Shown here one piece after another: positions 1-8,743 of a stretch of 64,000 bases of DNA. Source of the stretch: an uncultured Clostridia bacterium (GTDB taxonomy: Bacteria > Bacillota > Clostridia > UBA1381); assembly GCA_934476675.1 (NCBI GenBank), contig CAKSOE010000001.1, positions 248,001-312,000 on the forward strand, written 5' to 3'. A program made the position numbers and the translations under genes. The notes under the pieces were generated by a model. It did not search any database. It saw nothing but the letters and a program-made list of their open reading frames with translations, and was not told where the DNA came from. Numbering within the stretch: the first letter of the stretch is position 1; every line of letters starts with the position of its first letter.

Positions 1-45
1 TTGCTTGCCGGCCCGATAAACCGGTTGCTTAATACGATACTGTAA
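1..45 (+). CDS. C-terminal end of an upstream gene (partial)
   Basis: The first 14 codons of the window are open in frame 1 and end in TAA, reading LLAGPINRLLNTIL. The other two forward frames stop earlier. The stop lies 10 bp before the scpA start, as expected for the last gene before scpA in an operon. In many Clostridia a site-2 (M50) protease precedes scpA, and the hydrophobic tail would suit it, but 14 residues are too few to identify the protein. Confidence 0.4.
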   Translation: MLAGPINRLLNTIL

Positions 46-55
46 GGCGAGAAAA

Positions 56-790
56 ATGGAAAATATACTATACAAACTGGATAACTTTGAGGGGCCGCTG
101 GATTTGCTCCTCACTCTGATACAGAAAAACAAGGTGAGCATTTACGACATCCCTATTGTTGAGATTACCGACCAGTATTTGGAGGTGATAGACGGAATTG
201 AGGAATCCGCGCTCGATAATACGGGCGAATTTATCGTTATGGCGGCGCAGCTGCTGTATATAAAGTCCAGAATGCTTCTGCCGAGAGAGGAAGAAGAAGA
301 GGAAGATCCGAGAGAGGAGCTTGCCCAAAGACTTTTGGAATATCAGAAGTTTAAGGAGGCGTCACAGGAATTACGGAAAAGCGAATTTTCCTCAAAGTAC
401 ATGGTGTTTCGTGATGAGGAGGAAATAAAATTTCCTGTGCCGGAATACAACAGAAAGCATGAGGTATCGGCGCTTATTGACGCATTTAATTCTATACTTG
501 CACGGCGCATACGAAAAGAAAAACCTGAAAAACGGGCGTTTTCTGGAATTGTCGGCAGGGAAAAGGTCAGCGTGGACGATATGGTGGAAAAAATATGCAA
601 AAGGCTGAGAAAAAGCGGACGTGTGCGTTTTAAATCTCTTTTTCGGACGGAGGATTCAAAGCCGGAAATGATTGCAACGTTTCTGGCGGTGCTTGAAATG
701 ATAAAGCTTAATAAGCTTTTTGCGGATTATAATGAGGAAACAAAGGATTTCGTATTGTTTTCCGGGAAAGTAGAGAAGGTAAATGGTTAA
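56..790 (+). CDS. scpA: Segregation and condensation protein ScpA
   Basis: ScpA is the kleisin subunit of the bacterial SMC condensin. It bridges the SMC heads, binds ScpB, and helps compact and separate the chromosome. The 244-residue protein has the usual kleisin layout. An N-terminal helical part begins with the family hallmark NFEGPLDLLLTLI (about residues 9-21) and continues with IPIVEITDQYL. An acidic run of glutamates near residue 80 follows, and the C-terminal winged helix reads VSVDDMVEKICKRL...FLAVLEMIKL. Length is normal. A GGCGAG ribosome site precedes the ATG. The gene overlaps scpB by 8 bp, so the two are translationally coupled, as in most Firmicutes. Confidence 0.97.
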   Translation: MENILYKLDNFEGPLDLLLTLIQKNKVSIYDIPIVEITDQYLEVIDGIEESALDNTGEFIVMAAQLLYIKSRMLLPREEEEEEDPREELAQRLLEYQKFKEASQELRKSEFSSKYMVFRDEEEIKFPVPEYNRKHEVSALIDAFNSILARRIRKEKPEKRAFSGIVGREKVSVDDMVEKICKRLRKSGRVRFKSLFRTEDSKPEMIATFLAVLEMIKLNKLFADYNEETKDFVLFSGKVEKVNG

Positions 791-1385
791 TATAAAATAT
801 GCAATAGAGGGGATACTTTTTGCGGCGGGGGAGCCTGTAAAGGCGGCAAAACTGGCAGTAGTGCTCGATACGGACGTAGAAACTGTAAAAAGAGCGGTGG
901 ACGAGCTTAAAAGCGAGTATAATGAGGACAAGCGCGGCTTTAATATAATTGACATAATGGACGGCTATCAGATTTGTTCAAGACCGGAATACTATGCCTA
1001 TATTCAGGAAATTTTAGGAGAACAGAGAAATCAGCCGCTGTCAAATGCAGCTATGGAGGCGCTTGCGATAATTGCTTATAAGCAGCCGATTACCAGAGGA
1101 CAGATTGAGCATATAAGGGGAGTAAACTCTGACGGTTGTGTAAACCGTCTGTATGAAAGAGGACTGATTGATGAGGCAGGCAGACTGGACGCGCCGGGCA
1201 GACCGATTTTGTATGTTACGACGGATACGTTTCTGCGATGCTTCGGTCTGACTTCGCCTGACGAACTGCCGCCGGTAAATCTGACGCAGATGGGACTGGA
1301 AGAACCGGCACAGGGCGAACAGCAGACTCTTTTGGAGGAAGAAAGCCTTGCGGAAAAAGAACGTGAGGAAAATGCGGAGCAGTAA
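783..1385 (+). CDS. scpB: Segregation and condensation protein ScpB
   Basis: ScpB binds the kleisin ScpA as a dimer and completes the SMC-ScpAB condensin. The 200-residue product shows the two winged helices of the family. The first starts KYAIEGILFAAGEPV. The second contains the signature LSNAAMEALAIIAYKQPITRGQIEHIRGVNSD, with strong matches throughout; near the end comes a typical LYVTTDTFLRCFGL. The last 35 residues are acidic and glutamate-rich, a variable tail in this family. The start overlaps the end of scpA; DUF2953 follows after 17 bp. Confidence 0.97.
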   Translation: MVNIKYAIEGILFAAGEPVKAAKLAVVLDTDVETVKRAVDELKSEYNEDKRGFNIIDIMDGYQICSRPEYYAYIQEILGEQRNQPLSNAAMEALAIIAYKQPITRGQIEHIRGVNSDGCVNRLYERGLIDEAGRLDAPGRPILYVTTDTFLRCFGLTSPDELPPVNLTQMGLEEPAQGEQQTLLEEESLAEKEREENAEQ

Positions 1386-1402
1386 CGAAAGGAGCAGCGT
1401 AT

Positions 1403-2011
1403 ATGACTGCTGTGTATGTTATAATGATAATAGCCGCGTCACTTGCACTTATCGGACTTATTCCGGTTAATGTGATTGCCGATATCGCTTACAAATCGGA
1501 TAACAGAGCATATGCAAAAATACTTTGCTTTAAATTTACGCTCTATCCCTCAGAAGAAGTCAAAAAAGCTGCCGATACGGCAGAAAGTGACTATGAAACC
1601 GAAGAAAAGGACAGGGGAACGCTTGACACATTTAAGCTTGTAAAAAGATGTTACGGTGCGGCAAAGGAAAATATCAAGGAACTTATAAATTATATATTTG
1701 CCGAAGCGATTGTCATAAGAGAGCTTAACATATCGGGAATTATCGGTACGGGAAATCCGATGTATACGGGAATGGTTTACGGCGCTGTCAGCGCGGCGGT
1801 GTACGGCTTTATCGGTGCGGCTGATGCAAAAAAAAGAATAAAAAGGTACAATATTGATATAAAAGCGGATTTTGATAATACTAAGCTTGCGGCAGGAGTG
1901 TACGCGGAGATTTATATGCGTATATACCATATAATTTCGGCTGCCGTAAAAGCGATGATTATATATATAAAAATAAAGCACAGCTTTAAGGAGGTAACGA
2001 TAGATGAGTAA
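1403..2011 (+). CDS. DUF2953 family protein
   Basis: This 202-residue protein has one N-terminal membrane segment (about residues 4-25). It then has a charged middle and a body that matches the DUF2953 pattern, with RELNISGIIGTGNPMYTGMVYGAVSAAVYGF in the centre and IKADFDNTKLAAGVYAEIYMRIYHI near the end. In spore formers DUF2953 genes usually sit directly before ytfJ/gerW, exactly as here, so a sporulation role is likely but undefined. A GAAAGGAGC ribosome site precedes the ATG. The end overlaps gerW by 8 bp. Confidence 0.85.
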   Translation: MTAVYVIMIIAASLALIGLIPVNVIADIAYKSDNRAYAKILCFKFTLYPSEEVKKAADTAESDYETEEKDRGTLDTFKLVKRCYGAAKENIKELINYIFAEAIVIRELNISGIIGTGNPMYTGMVYGAVSAAVYGFIGAADAKKRIKRYNIDIKADFDNTKLAAGVYAEIYMRIYHIISAAVKAMIIYIKIKHSFKEVTIDE

Positions 2012-2399
2012 TTCCGTAAGCGATATGATGTCGGAGGCAGTAAAAAACATAAAAGGGCTGATTGACGCGAATACAGTTATAGGCGATGCGATAAATACGC
2101 CGGACGGCTCGGTAATTATTCCGATTTCAAAGGTAACATTCGGATTCGGCGGCGGCGGCAGTGAGCTTTCGTCCAAAAAAGAAAACGGAGAGCCTTTATT
2201 CGGCGGAGGAATGGGCGGCGGCGCAAGCGTTCAGGCTGAGGCGTTTATGGTTATTTCGGGCGGAAACGTAAGAATTGTGCCTGTAAATGCCGGTAATTCG
2301 CCGATAAATAAGCTTATTGATATGGTGCCCGAGGCGGTAGATAAGGTAAATTCATTTTTCAGCAAAAATAAACAGGATAACGGATTCGGAGATAACTGA
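2004..2399 (+). CDS. ytfJ: GerW family sporulation protein (YtfJ)
   Basis: GerW/YtfJ is a small spore protein; in Bacillus its loss impairs the germinant response. The 131 residues show the family core: VIGDAINTPDGSVIIPISKVTFGFGGGGSE, then glycine-rich GGGMGGGASVQAEAFMVISGGNVRIVPV. A C-terminal amphipathic part (INKLIDMVPEAVDKV) follows. It is coupled to DUF2953 upstream by an overlap and shares the last base of its stop with the start of the radical-SAM gene. Confidence 0.95.
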   Translation: MSNSVSDMMSEAVKNIKGLIDANTVIGDAINTPDGSVIIPISKVTFGFGGGGSELSSKKENGEPLFGGGMGGGASVQAEAFMVISGGNVRIVPVNAGNSPINKLIDMVPEAVDKVNSFFSKNKQDNGFGDN

Positions 2400-4243
2400 T
2401 GGCAATTACAGAAAGAGATAAAATACTGTCGGGCGTGATGAAACCGACAAGATATACCGGAGGTGAGCTTAACGCGGTGCTTAAAGCGCCTGAAAGCGTG
2501 GATGTGCGGTTCGGATTCTGCTTTGCGGACACATATGAAATAGCAATGTCGCATCTGGGACTTAAAATTTTATATCATACGCTCAATAACCGAGAGGATA
2601 CGTTCTGCGAACGTGTTTTCACGCCGTGGCCGGATATGGAAGAAGAAATGAAAAAGCACGGAATGAAGCTGTTTGCGCTTGAAAGCGGTGATGAAATTAC
2701 GCATTTTGATATGCTTGGTTTTACATTGCAGTATGAGCTTAGTTATTCGAATATCGTGCATATGCTTAATATGGCGGAAATTCCGGCAAGAAGCCGCGAC
2801 AGAGACGAAAGCTTTCCGATTGTCTGTGCCGGAGGACCGTGTGCATATAACTGCGAGCCGGTGGCGGATATTTTTGATTTGGTAATGCTCGGCGAAGGCG
2901 AGGACATGATTCACGAGGTCGTTGACGCATATACCGAATGGAAGAAAAGCGGCAAAAAGAATAAAAAGGATTTTCTTGAAAAAGCGGCGGAAATCGAAGG
3001 GGTGTACGTACCGTCATTTTATGATGTTGCATACAATGATGACTGCACAATAAAAAGCATAACCCCGAACAATCCTCATGCGAAGGAAAAAATCCGCAAG
3101 CGTATCATGCGCGATTTTGATAAAACCTATGCGCCCGACACGATAATTGTACCTTTCGGCGAGGTTGTGCATGACAGAGTAATGCTTGAAGTTATGCGAG
3201 GCTGTCTCAGGGGATGCAGGTTTTGCCAGGCGGGGTATATATATCGCCCGCTTCGGGAAAGAAAGCCGGAGACACTGCTTGATTTGGCAGATAAGCTTTT
3301 ATCATGCAGCGGCTATGATGAAATATCCCTTTCATCGCTCTCAACAAGCGATTTCAGCGGTTTAAGGGAGCTTACGGACGGACTTTTAAAGATAACGGAA
3401 AAACAGAAAATCGGTCTGTCTTTGCCGTCTTTGAGAATAGACAATTTCTCTCTGGAGCTTATGGAAAAGGTGCAAAAGGTCAGAAAAACGGGTATAACCT
3501 TTGCTCCGGAGGCAGGAACGCAAAGACTGCGTGATGTAATAAACAAAAACATTACCGAGGAAAATATAATGAAATCCACCTCAATGCTGTTTGCAGGCGG
3601 ATGGACAAGCGTAAAACTGTATTTTATGATTGGTCTGCCGACGGAAACAGAGGAGGATATACGTGGAATAGCTGAGCTTGCGCAGAAAGTTCTTGATGTG
3701 TATTTTGCAATCCCAAAAGAGGAAAGAGCAAAAAACATCAATATAACGGTAAGTACATCAAGCTTTGTTCCAAAGCCGTTTACCGCTTTTCAGTGGGAAA
3801 GCCAGGACAGCCGTGATATGATTATCGAAAAACAGGATCTTTTAAAGCACGCAATCACCTCAAAGCGAATAAAATACAGCTGGCATGACAATAAAACCAG
3901 TACGCTCGAGGGTATTTTCGCACGCGGCGACAGGAGACTATGCGATGTAATTATACGTGCGGTCGAGAAAGGATGTAAATTTGACGGCTGGGCGGAATAT
4001 TTTAAATATGATTTGTGGATGGAGGCTTTTGACGAGTTGGGAATAAATCCTGATTTTTATAATCTCCGTAAGCGTGAGTACGATGAAATTCTGCCATGGG
4101 ATCATATTGATATAGGCGTAACAAAGCAATTTCTTATAAATGAAAACAAAAAGGCATACAGGGCAGAAACTACGCCTCATTGCCGTGAAAAATGTTCCGG
4201 CTGCGGCGTGGGCAGATTTAAGGCAGGTGTGTGCTGTGAGTAA
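2399..4243 (+). CDS. B12-binding-domain/radical SAM protein (TIGR03960 family)
   Basis: This 614-residue radical-SAM enzyme belongs to the family whose partner is the DUF2344 protein encoded next. The N-terminal third (FADTYEIAMSHLGLKILYHTLN...) resembles a cobalamin-binding-like Rossmann domain. The SAM-cluster cysteines are in RGCLRGCRFCQAGY, a CxxxCxxC motif at about residues 269-276. TFAPEAGTQRLRDVINK and YFMIGLPTETEEDI are typical TIM-barrel strands. The C-terminus holds a further cysteine set (HCREKCSGCGVGRFKAGVCCE). The substrate is unknown. DUF2344 is sometimes fused to it; here they are separate genes with overlapping ends. Confidence 0.93.
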   Translation: MAITERDKILSGVMKPTRYTGGELNAVLKAPESVDVRFGFCFADTYEIAMSHLGLKILYHTLNNREDTFCERVFTPWPDMEEEMKKHGMKLFALESGDEITHFDMLGFTLQYELSYSNIVHMLNMAEIPARSRDRDESFPIVCAGGPCAYNCEPVADIFDLVMLGEGEDMIHEVVDAYTEWKKSGKKNKKDFLEKAAEIEGVYVPSFYDVAYNDDCTIKSITPNNPHAKEKIRKRIMRDFDKTYAPDTIIVPFGEVVHDRVMLEVMRGCLRGCRFCQAGYIYRPLRERKPETLLDLADKLLSCSGYDEISLSSLSTSDFSGLRELTDGLLKITEKQKIGLSLPSLRIDNFSLELMEKVQKVRKTGITFAPEAGTQRLRDVINKNITEENIMKSTSMLFAGGWTSVKLYFMIGLPTETEEDIRGIAELAQKVLDVYFAIPKEERAKNINITVSTSSFVPKPFTAFQWESQDSRDMIIEKQDLLKHAITSKRIKYSWHDNKTSTLEGIFARGDRRLCDVIIRAVEKGCKFDGWAEYFKYDLWMEAFDELGINPDFYNLRKREYDEILPWDHIDIGVTKQFLINENKKAYRAETTPHCREKCSGCGVGRFKAGVCCE

Positions 4244-4889
4244 TTATATAATCAAATACGGACGGGATGAACGTGTAAAATATATATCGCATTTGGATTT
4301 TATACGCTGTTTTCACAGGGCGGTAAGGCGTTCGCCGCTGCAATTTGTGTTTTCACAGGGGTTTAATCCGCATCCGGTCATGACAGTTGCACAGCCGTTG
4401 TCGGTAGGAGTTACCTCCGAGAGCGAGTACATGAAGGTAGGCTTTGACGGCGATTATGAATGTGATTATATCGTAAATTCTTTAAATGAGGTTATGCCGC
4501 CGGGATTTACGGTATATGCGGCAATGCGCTTGGAGGGAAAGGAGCCGGATATAACAAAGCTTGACCGTGCCGTTTATGTTGTTGAGACGGAGTTTTGGGG
4601 AGATTTTGACGCCGAAAGCTTTATGAAAAACAAAGAACTAAAAATAATGAAAAAATCCAAAAGCGGCATTAAGGAAAGCGATATAAGAGAGCATATTTTT
4701 TATGTTAAAGAGCTTTCAAGGACGGAAAATACTCTGACGCTTGAAATGTGTGTTTCAAGCGGAGGAACATATAATTTAAAGCCGGAAAGCGTTATTGAGG
4801 CGATGAATAAATACTGTGACGATTTCAAGAGCGGATTTATAAATATTCACCGCAAAAAAATTCTTTGCGGCGAAAGAGAATATTTGTAA
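4236..4889 (+). CDS. DUF2344 protein, partner of the radical SAM enzyme
   Basis: The 217-residue protein begins MSNYIIKYGRDERVKYISHLDFIRCFHRAVRRS, the classic opening of DUF2344 (TIGR03936). It continues with FSQGFNPHPVMTVAQPLSVGVTSESEYM, also diagnostic. I placed the start at GTG 4236 because AAGGCAGG lies about 7 bp upstream and all relatives begin at this residue; the frame stays open further upstream without a ribosome site. It overlaps the radical-SAM stop by 8 bp. In many Clostridia ribonuclease G and ribosomal protein L21 genes follow. Here that order ends, and a new promoter and an unrelated SGNH hydrolase come next. Confidence 0.9.
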   Translation: MSNYIIKYGRDERVKYISHLDFIRCFHRAVRRSPLQFVFSQGFNPHPVMTVAQPLSVGVTSESEYMKVGFDGDYECDYIVNSLNEVMPPGFTVYAAMRLEGKEPDITKLDRAVYVVETEFWGDFDAESFMKNKELKIMKKSKSGIKESDIREHIFYVKELSRTENTLTLEMCVSSGGTYNLKPESVIEAMNKYCDDFKSGFINIHRKKILCGEREYL

Positions 4890-4897
4890 AATAAACC

Positions 4898-4926
4898 TTG
4901 ACAAATGCACATTGATAGTGTAGTAT
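4898..4926 (+). promoter_or_regulatory. Vegetative promoter of the SGNH hydrolase
   Basis: TTGACA at 4898-4903, a 17-bp spacer and TAGTAT at 4921-4926 form a good SigA-type promoter. It lies just after the DUF2344 stop and 32 bp before the next start codon. Confidence 0.75.
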
Positions 4927-4957
4927 GGTGATATATTGTAGGACGGAGAGGATAAAA

Positions 4958-5749
4958 ATGGATATTAACGAATTTTATGTAAAAGAAAATGAAAAACCGC
5001 TCGATACTCTTGTAACCGACGGGGGATTTTGTGCGATGTTCCGCACGATAGGCTGTGTAGGAGACAGCTTGTCATCGGGGGAATTTCAGATTCTGCACGA
5101 AGGTGATAAGTATTCGTATCATGATTTGTACGAACATTCATGGGGACAGTATCTTGCCAGAATGGCAGGCAGCAAGGTGTATAATTTTTCAAGAGGCGGA
5201 ATGACTGCAAAAGAATATTGCGAAAGCTTTGCCGAAGAAAGAGACTTCTGGAATCCCGAGCTTGCAAGCCAGGCGTACATAATTGCATTGGGCGTGAACG
5301 ATTTGTTCGGACAGAAGCAGGAGGTAGGCTCGGTAGATGATATTTGCGCCGAGGACTATACAAAAAATAAGAAAACCTTTGCAGGATATTATGCGCAGAT
5401 TATTCAGCGGCTCAAAAAAATAAGCCCCGATGCGAAGTTTTTCTTTATGACAATGCCGGAAAAGGGCCGTAAGGAGGATCGTACGGAAGCAGCAGAAGCA
5501 CACGCAAAGCTTTTGTATGATATGGCTGAATTTTTCGATAATTCTTATGTGATAGATTTGTATAAATATGCTCCGGCATACGACGAAAAATTCAGAGAAC
5601 AGTTTTTCCTTTACGGACATATGAATCCATGCGGATATATTCTGACCGCAAAAATGGTTGCTTCATACATCGACTATATTATACGCCATAATATGCAGGA
5701 CTTTATGAAGGCGGGACTTATCGGTACGGGAATAGATAAAGGACTTTAA
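4958..5749 (+). CDS. SGNH/GDSL-family hydrolase
   Basis: This is a 263-residue esterase/acylhydrolase-type protein without a signal peptide. The catalytic serine is in the block-I motif TIGCVGDSLSSGEF. Block II is probably RGGMT, block III is GVNDLFG, and the catalytic histidine is in YGHMNPCGYILTAKMVA. Start ATG 4958 was chosen because GGACGGAGAGG lies just before it and the promoter above overlaps any earlier start. Substrate is unknown; relatives deacylate sugars or lipids. It stands alone, ending at a strong two-way terminator. Confidence 0.85.
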   Translation: MDINEFYVKENEKPLDTLVTDGGFCAMFRTIGCVGDSLSSGEFQILHEGDKYSYHDLYEHSWGQYLARMAGSKVYNFSRGGMTAKEYCESFAEERDFWNPELASQAYIIALGVNDLFGQKQEVGSVDDICAEDYTKNKKTFAGYYAQIIQRLKKISPDAKFFFMTMPEKGRKEDRTEAAEAHAKLLYDMAEFFDNSYVIDLYKYAPAYDEKFREQFFLYGHMNPCGYILTAKMVASYIDYIIRHNMQDFMKAGLIGTGIDKGL

Positions 5750-5775
5750 TATAGACCCGAACGAGCGCAGATAAG

Positions 5776-5815
5776 AAAATACCCGATACAGAAATTATTC
5801 TGTATCGGGTATTTT
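5776..5815. terminator. Bidirectional intrinsic terminator
   Basis: An 18-bp perfect stem (AAAATACCCGATACAGAA and its complement) with an ATTA loop sits between the convergent SGNH hydrolase and ypeB genes. The ends of the stem provide a T-run in both directions, so it can serve both genes. Confidence 0.85.
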
Positions 5816-5818
5816 GCG

Positions 5819-7174
5819 CTATATGGTTAATATTCCGTTCTCGTCCTCTATAAGGAGGAAAATCTTTTCTTCTCTGCCGTTATCGGCATTAACATATATG
5901 ATTACATTTTTATCATGAAAAACGCCTTTAAATTCATAACATTGAACTTCTTCAAGACTGTCCTTGGGGATAATTGCAAGCGTTGTTTCGGAAAGCTCGA
6001 TATTAGTCGAAATCTTTGTCTTTGCCTCATCTGCGGTGAGCGCCGGAGCGACAGGTTCGCGGTAACGGTGATTCATAAGATAACCTTTTGTTTCAATTCC
6101 CACGATGTTTCCGCTGTCAAGTGAAACACGCACCTTTACAAGGTCGCTGTAACATATTGTACCATCCTGTGAATATGCGAAATTCAGAGTGGCAATACCG
6201 TTGTCCTTTTGATAATATGTTGACTCCATATTTTCAAATCCGTGCTTTTTCAGATACGAAAGCGCAGCGTCTGTCGCGGCGTTTATATCTATTCTTTCAT
6301 CTCCGACAGAAACGTTGTCTATAAAATACAGTACGTATCCGCCGCGTTTTGTGATGCTGATACACAAGCTGCTGTTTCCGTTTGTACGTGAAAAATTATA
6401 CGTATCAATCGCGGTGTTTTCCGATTCGCTTTCGAATTTCAGATCGTTTTCGGATATTGAAAGAAACTCTGCGGCTTTCTTTTTTGCGTCCTCCTGCGAA
6501 ATTTCAGATTTTGACTTTAACATAACGGATTCCTGATTCTCTATATGGTCCGAGAATGGACCGTCATATATAAGCGAGGGATATTCCTCAAAGGATTTTT
6601 CGATATTTTCCAGGCTTACGAGAATATCAGCGCCGGCCGCTTCGGCTGAATTGATTTTATTCTGCGCCGACATATCGGAAAATTTAATATCTCCGTTATA
6701 AAGCATGGTTTGAATTTCTGTAAGCGAATTTTTGAGAGATGACGAATACTGATTGAGCGACGCAAGACTTTCGTATTCTTTTTGCGAAATACCGTTGCCG
6801 TTAATCATGTTCTGTGAAAGAACATAGGTATAATCGCCGACCTGCGAAAGAAATTTTGATGTGTTTTCAAGCTGAATTTCCGAAGACGGAAGCTGTCCGA
6901 GGGCGGACTTTGCCTCTGCCGACTGACGGAAAATATCGCCCGAAATAGTAGCCATTTCTGCCGGAGAAGATGCAATCTGCGCCTTTGTAAGCAGTATGTC
7001 TATGTCGTTGATATAGTCGGTCATATCGTGAAATGCACGGTTGTACTGATTTTCACGATCCGCTGCAAGCGCCTTTGTGCTCTTGTTTAAAGAAAATGCC
7101 CATATGAGCGCAGCAATCAGCGCAACGGAGAGCAGCGTATATAACCATACGTGGATATTTCTGTTTTTTTCCAT
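5819..7174 (-). CDS. ypeB: Germination protein YpeB
   Basis: YpeB is needed to deliver or stabilise the cortex-lytic enzyme SleB in the spore. The 451-residue protein has one N-terminal membrane anchor (about residues 8-28) followed by a long helical region with the family text NRAFHDMTDYINDIDILLTKAQIASSPAEMA. The C-terminal half contains PepSY-like repeats (EDAKKKAAEFLSISENDLKFESE; TADEAKTKISTNIELSETTLAIIPK). It is 72 bp downstream of sleB on the same strand, the usual sleB-ypeB operon. Confidence 0.95.
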   Translation of the reverse strand: MEKNRNIHVWLYTLLSVALIAALIWAFSLNKSTKALAADRENQYNRAFHDMTDYINDIDILLTKAQIASSPAEMATISGDIFRQSAEAKSALGQLPSSEIQLENTSKFLSQVGDYTYVLSQNMINGNGISQKEYESLASLNQYSSSLKNSLTEIQTMLYNGDIKFSDMSAQNKINSAEAAGADILVSLENIEKSFEEYPSLIYDGPFSDHIENQESVMLKSKSEISQEDAKKKAAEFLSISENDLKFESESENTAIDTYNFSRTNGNSSLCISITKRGGYVLYFIDNVSVGDERIDINAATDAALSYLKKHGFENMESTYYQKDNGIATLNFAYSQDGTICYSDLVKVRVSLDSGNIVGIETKGYLMNHRYREPVAPALTADEAKTKISTNIELSETTLAIIPKDSLEEVQCYEFKGVFHDKNVIIYVNADNGREEKIFLLIEDENGILTI

Positions 7175-7246
7175 AAGTTATGATTCCTTTCAGCCTGCCT
7201 TTGATTTAAGCAATACCCGCCGCAGGCGGACGGATACACATTTTGT

Positions 7247-7669
7247 TTACTTGCAGAAACGGTGTTTTCCGATAGTGACTATGTGCGGACGCGACCATAT
7301 CCATTTGTTTGTGGCGGTGTCGGGGTTAAAGTAATAAATGGCGCCGCCGGACGGATCCCAGCCGTTTACCGCATCCTTGCACGCCTTGTACACCGTTGAG
7401 TTTGCGGCAATCGGCACGTTTATCTGACCGTCCGAAACTGCGGTGAATGCACCGGGCTGATATATTACTCCCGAAATGGTATTCGGAAACGATGAATGTT
7501 TTACGCGGTTCAGAATAACCGCTGCGACCGCTACCTGACCTTCATACGGTTCTCCTCGTGCTTCGCCGTTTACGGCTCTTGCCAAAAGCTGTGTGTCTGC
7601 GCTTGTGTATGCGTGAGCGGTTGTGCCAAGCGTCATAAGCGCGAGAATCAATGCTGCTGTTTTTTTCAT
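7247..7669 (-). CDS. sleB: Spore cortex-lytic enzyme SleB, short form
   Basis: SleB is the lytic transglycosylase-like enzyme that cuts the spore cortex on germination. The 140-residue product has a cleavable signal peptide ending near AHA (residues 18-20). A complete Hydrolase_2 domain follows: LLARAVNGEARGEPYEGQVAVAAVILNRV, with the catalytic glutamate in the NGEARGE motif, and the family end WIWSRPHIVTIGKHRFCK. Bacillus SleB is about twice as long because it has an N-terminal peptidoglycan-binding domain, absent here. Clostridial SleB proteins are often short like this. GAAAGGAG precedes the ATG. Confidence 0.93.
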   Translation of the reverse strand: MKKTAALILALMTLGTTAHAYTSADTQLLARAVNGEARGEPYEGQVAVAAVILNRVKHSSFPNTISGVIYQPGAFTAVSDGQINVPIAANSTVYKACKDAVNGWDPSGGAIYYFNPDTATNKWIWSRPHIVTIGKHRFCK

Positions 7670-7757
7670 AGTTAAACTCCTTTCGAGAAATTTAAAACCT
7701 ATAAAGGCTTAAATATTTCCTGTATACCTCTATTTTTCGTATTATTTGCGAATTTAT

Positions 7758-7787
7758 GTATAAAGCGGAAAAAATAAGTTAAAAATT
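7758..7787 (+). promoter_or_regulatory. Candidate SigF-type promoter of spoIIR
   Basis: GTATA (7758-7762) and GTTAAAAATT (7778-7787), 15 bp apart, fit the forespore SigF pattern (GYWTA / GGNRANAMTW) at all but one defined -10 position. In Bacillus spoIIR is transcribed by SigF, so position and sequence agree. No vegetative promoter is visible in this gap. Confidence 0.45.
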
Positions 7788-7810
7788 TTACAAAAGAAAG
7801 GGTGAAAAGT

Positions 7811-8431
7811 ATGAATAAACTAATGCTTGCCGCGGTGACGGCGCTGTTTGTTTCGCTGTCGGTTATGGCGTATTCGGAGGAAGTCGAAACGGATTTGCAG
7901 AAAAATATTGTAAGACTTCATATAATTGCAAACAGCGACAGCATAACAGATCAGAATGTAAAGCTTAAAGTCAGAGATGAAATTTTAAAAAAAGAGAGTA
8001 AGATTCTCAATGCCAAAAACAGAAAGGACAGTATAAACAATGTAAGAAACAATCTTTCGGAGTTTGAAAAAACGGCAAATGAAACTCTTGCGGCGAACGG
8101 TTTTGAATATACCGCTCATGCCGAATACGGAAAATTCTCCTTTCCGAGGAAGGAGTATGAAAACGTAACGCTGCCGGCAGGCGAATATTACGGCGTGCGT
8201 CTGGTTCTGGGTGAGGGAAAAGGGAAAAATTGGTGGTGCATGATATATCCGCCGCTTTGTACTTTAAACGGAGCGGCTGCCTTGGACGGAAAGAGCGATG
8301 AAATTCTGCGCGAAAGTTTAAACGGTCATACTTATGACATAATAACGGATAAAAGCGGCGGTGTGGAGGTGAAGTTTAAAATTGTGGAAACGGTAAATAA
8401 ATTTAAGCATAAGCTGAATAATATTAAGTAG
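7811..8431 (+). CDS. spoIIR: Stage II sporulation protein R (SpoIIR)
   Basis: SpoIIR is the forespore-made signal that triggers SpoIIGA to process pro-SigE in the mother cell. The 206-residue protein has a signal peptide ending near SVMA and the family signature IVRLHIIANSDSITDQNVKLKVRDEIL. Conserved text follows: FPRKEYENVTLPAGEYYGVRLVLGEGKGKNWWCMIYPPLC. ATG 7811 was chosen because GAAAGGG lies 8 bp before it; a GTG nine bases earlier is too close to the ribosome site. It is divergent from sleB. Confidence 0.96.
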   Translation: MNKLMLAAVTALFVSLSVMAYSEEVETDLQKNIVRLHIIANSDSITDQNVKLKVRDEILKKESKILNAKNRKDSINNVRNNLSEFEKTANETLAANGFEYTAHAEYGKFSFPRKEYENVTLPAGEYYGVRLVLGEGKGKNWWCMIYPPLCTLNGAAALDGKSDEILRESLNGHTYDIITDKSGGVEVKFKIVETVNKFKHKLNNIK

Positions 8432-8459
8432 CTGTAAAAATATTTTTTCAGCTGCTTTT
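8428..8459 (+). terminator. Terminator after spoIIR
   Basis: The stem GTAGCTG/CAGCTGC (one G-T pair) encloses a 14-base AT loop and is followed by TTTT. It overlaps the spoIIR stop codon. The stem is short, so strength is uncertain. Confidence 0.45.
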
Positions 8460-8660
8460 GAGGCGATAAAAAATATTTACATTAAAATCCTTACGTGCGT
8501 TTTTTAACAATATTATAAAACAACAATTAAACCTTGTCAACAATGTGATTGTATCAAATTTATAAAAATTTTTAATATAAATTTCAAAATTTATGCAAAA
8601 TTTAATCGACAAAAAACTGTCGTTTTGTCGGATAATATACAAAACGTTTGAAATTAACGG
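8460..8660. other. AT-rich gap with no gene seen
   Basis: About 200 bp between the spoIIR terminator and the promoter of the MMPL gene is very AT-rich. Short open frames here lack ribosome sites and plausible protein content. No RNA structure was recognised. Confidence 0.5.
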
Positions 8661-8689
8661 TTGAATTTTTTTTTCGGATAGTATATAAT
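8661..8689 (+). promoter_or_regulatory. Vegetative promoter of the MMPL cassette
   Basis: TTGAAT at 8661-8666, a 17-bp spacer and a perfect TATAAT at 8684-8689, 55 bp before the MMPL start. The TetR-family regulator encoded at the end of the cassette would be expected to act here, but no clear palindromic operator was identified. Confidence 0.75.
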
Positions 8690-8743
8690 ACATATGTATG
8701 AAAACAGACAGATGTTGAATTTTTTTGAAAGGGCGTATGTAAT

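Noticed and set aside
1550..2176. 208-codon minus-strand frame across DUF2953 and gerW
   Set aside because: It is a shadow of two well-supported genes and overlaps their coupled junction.
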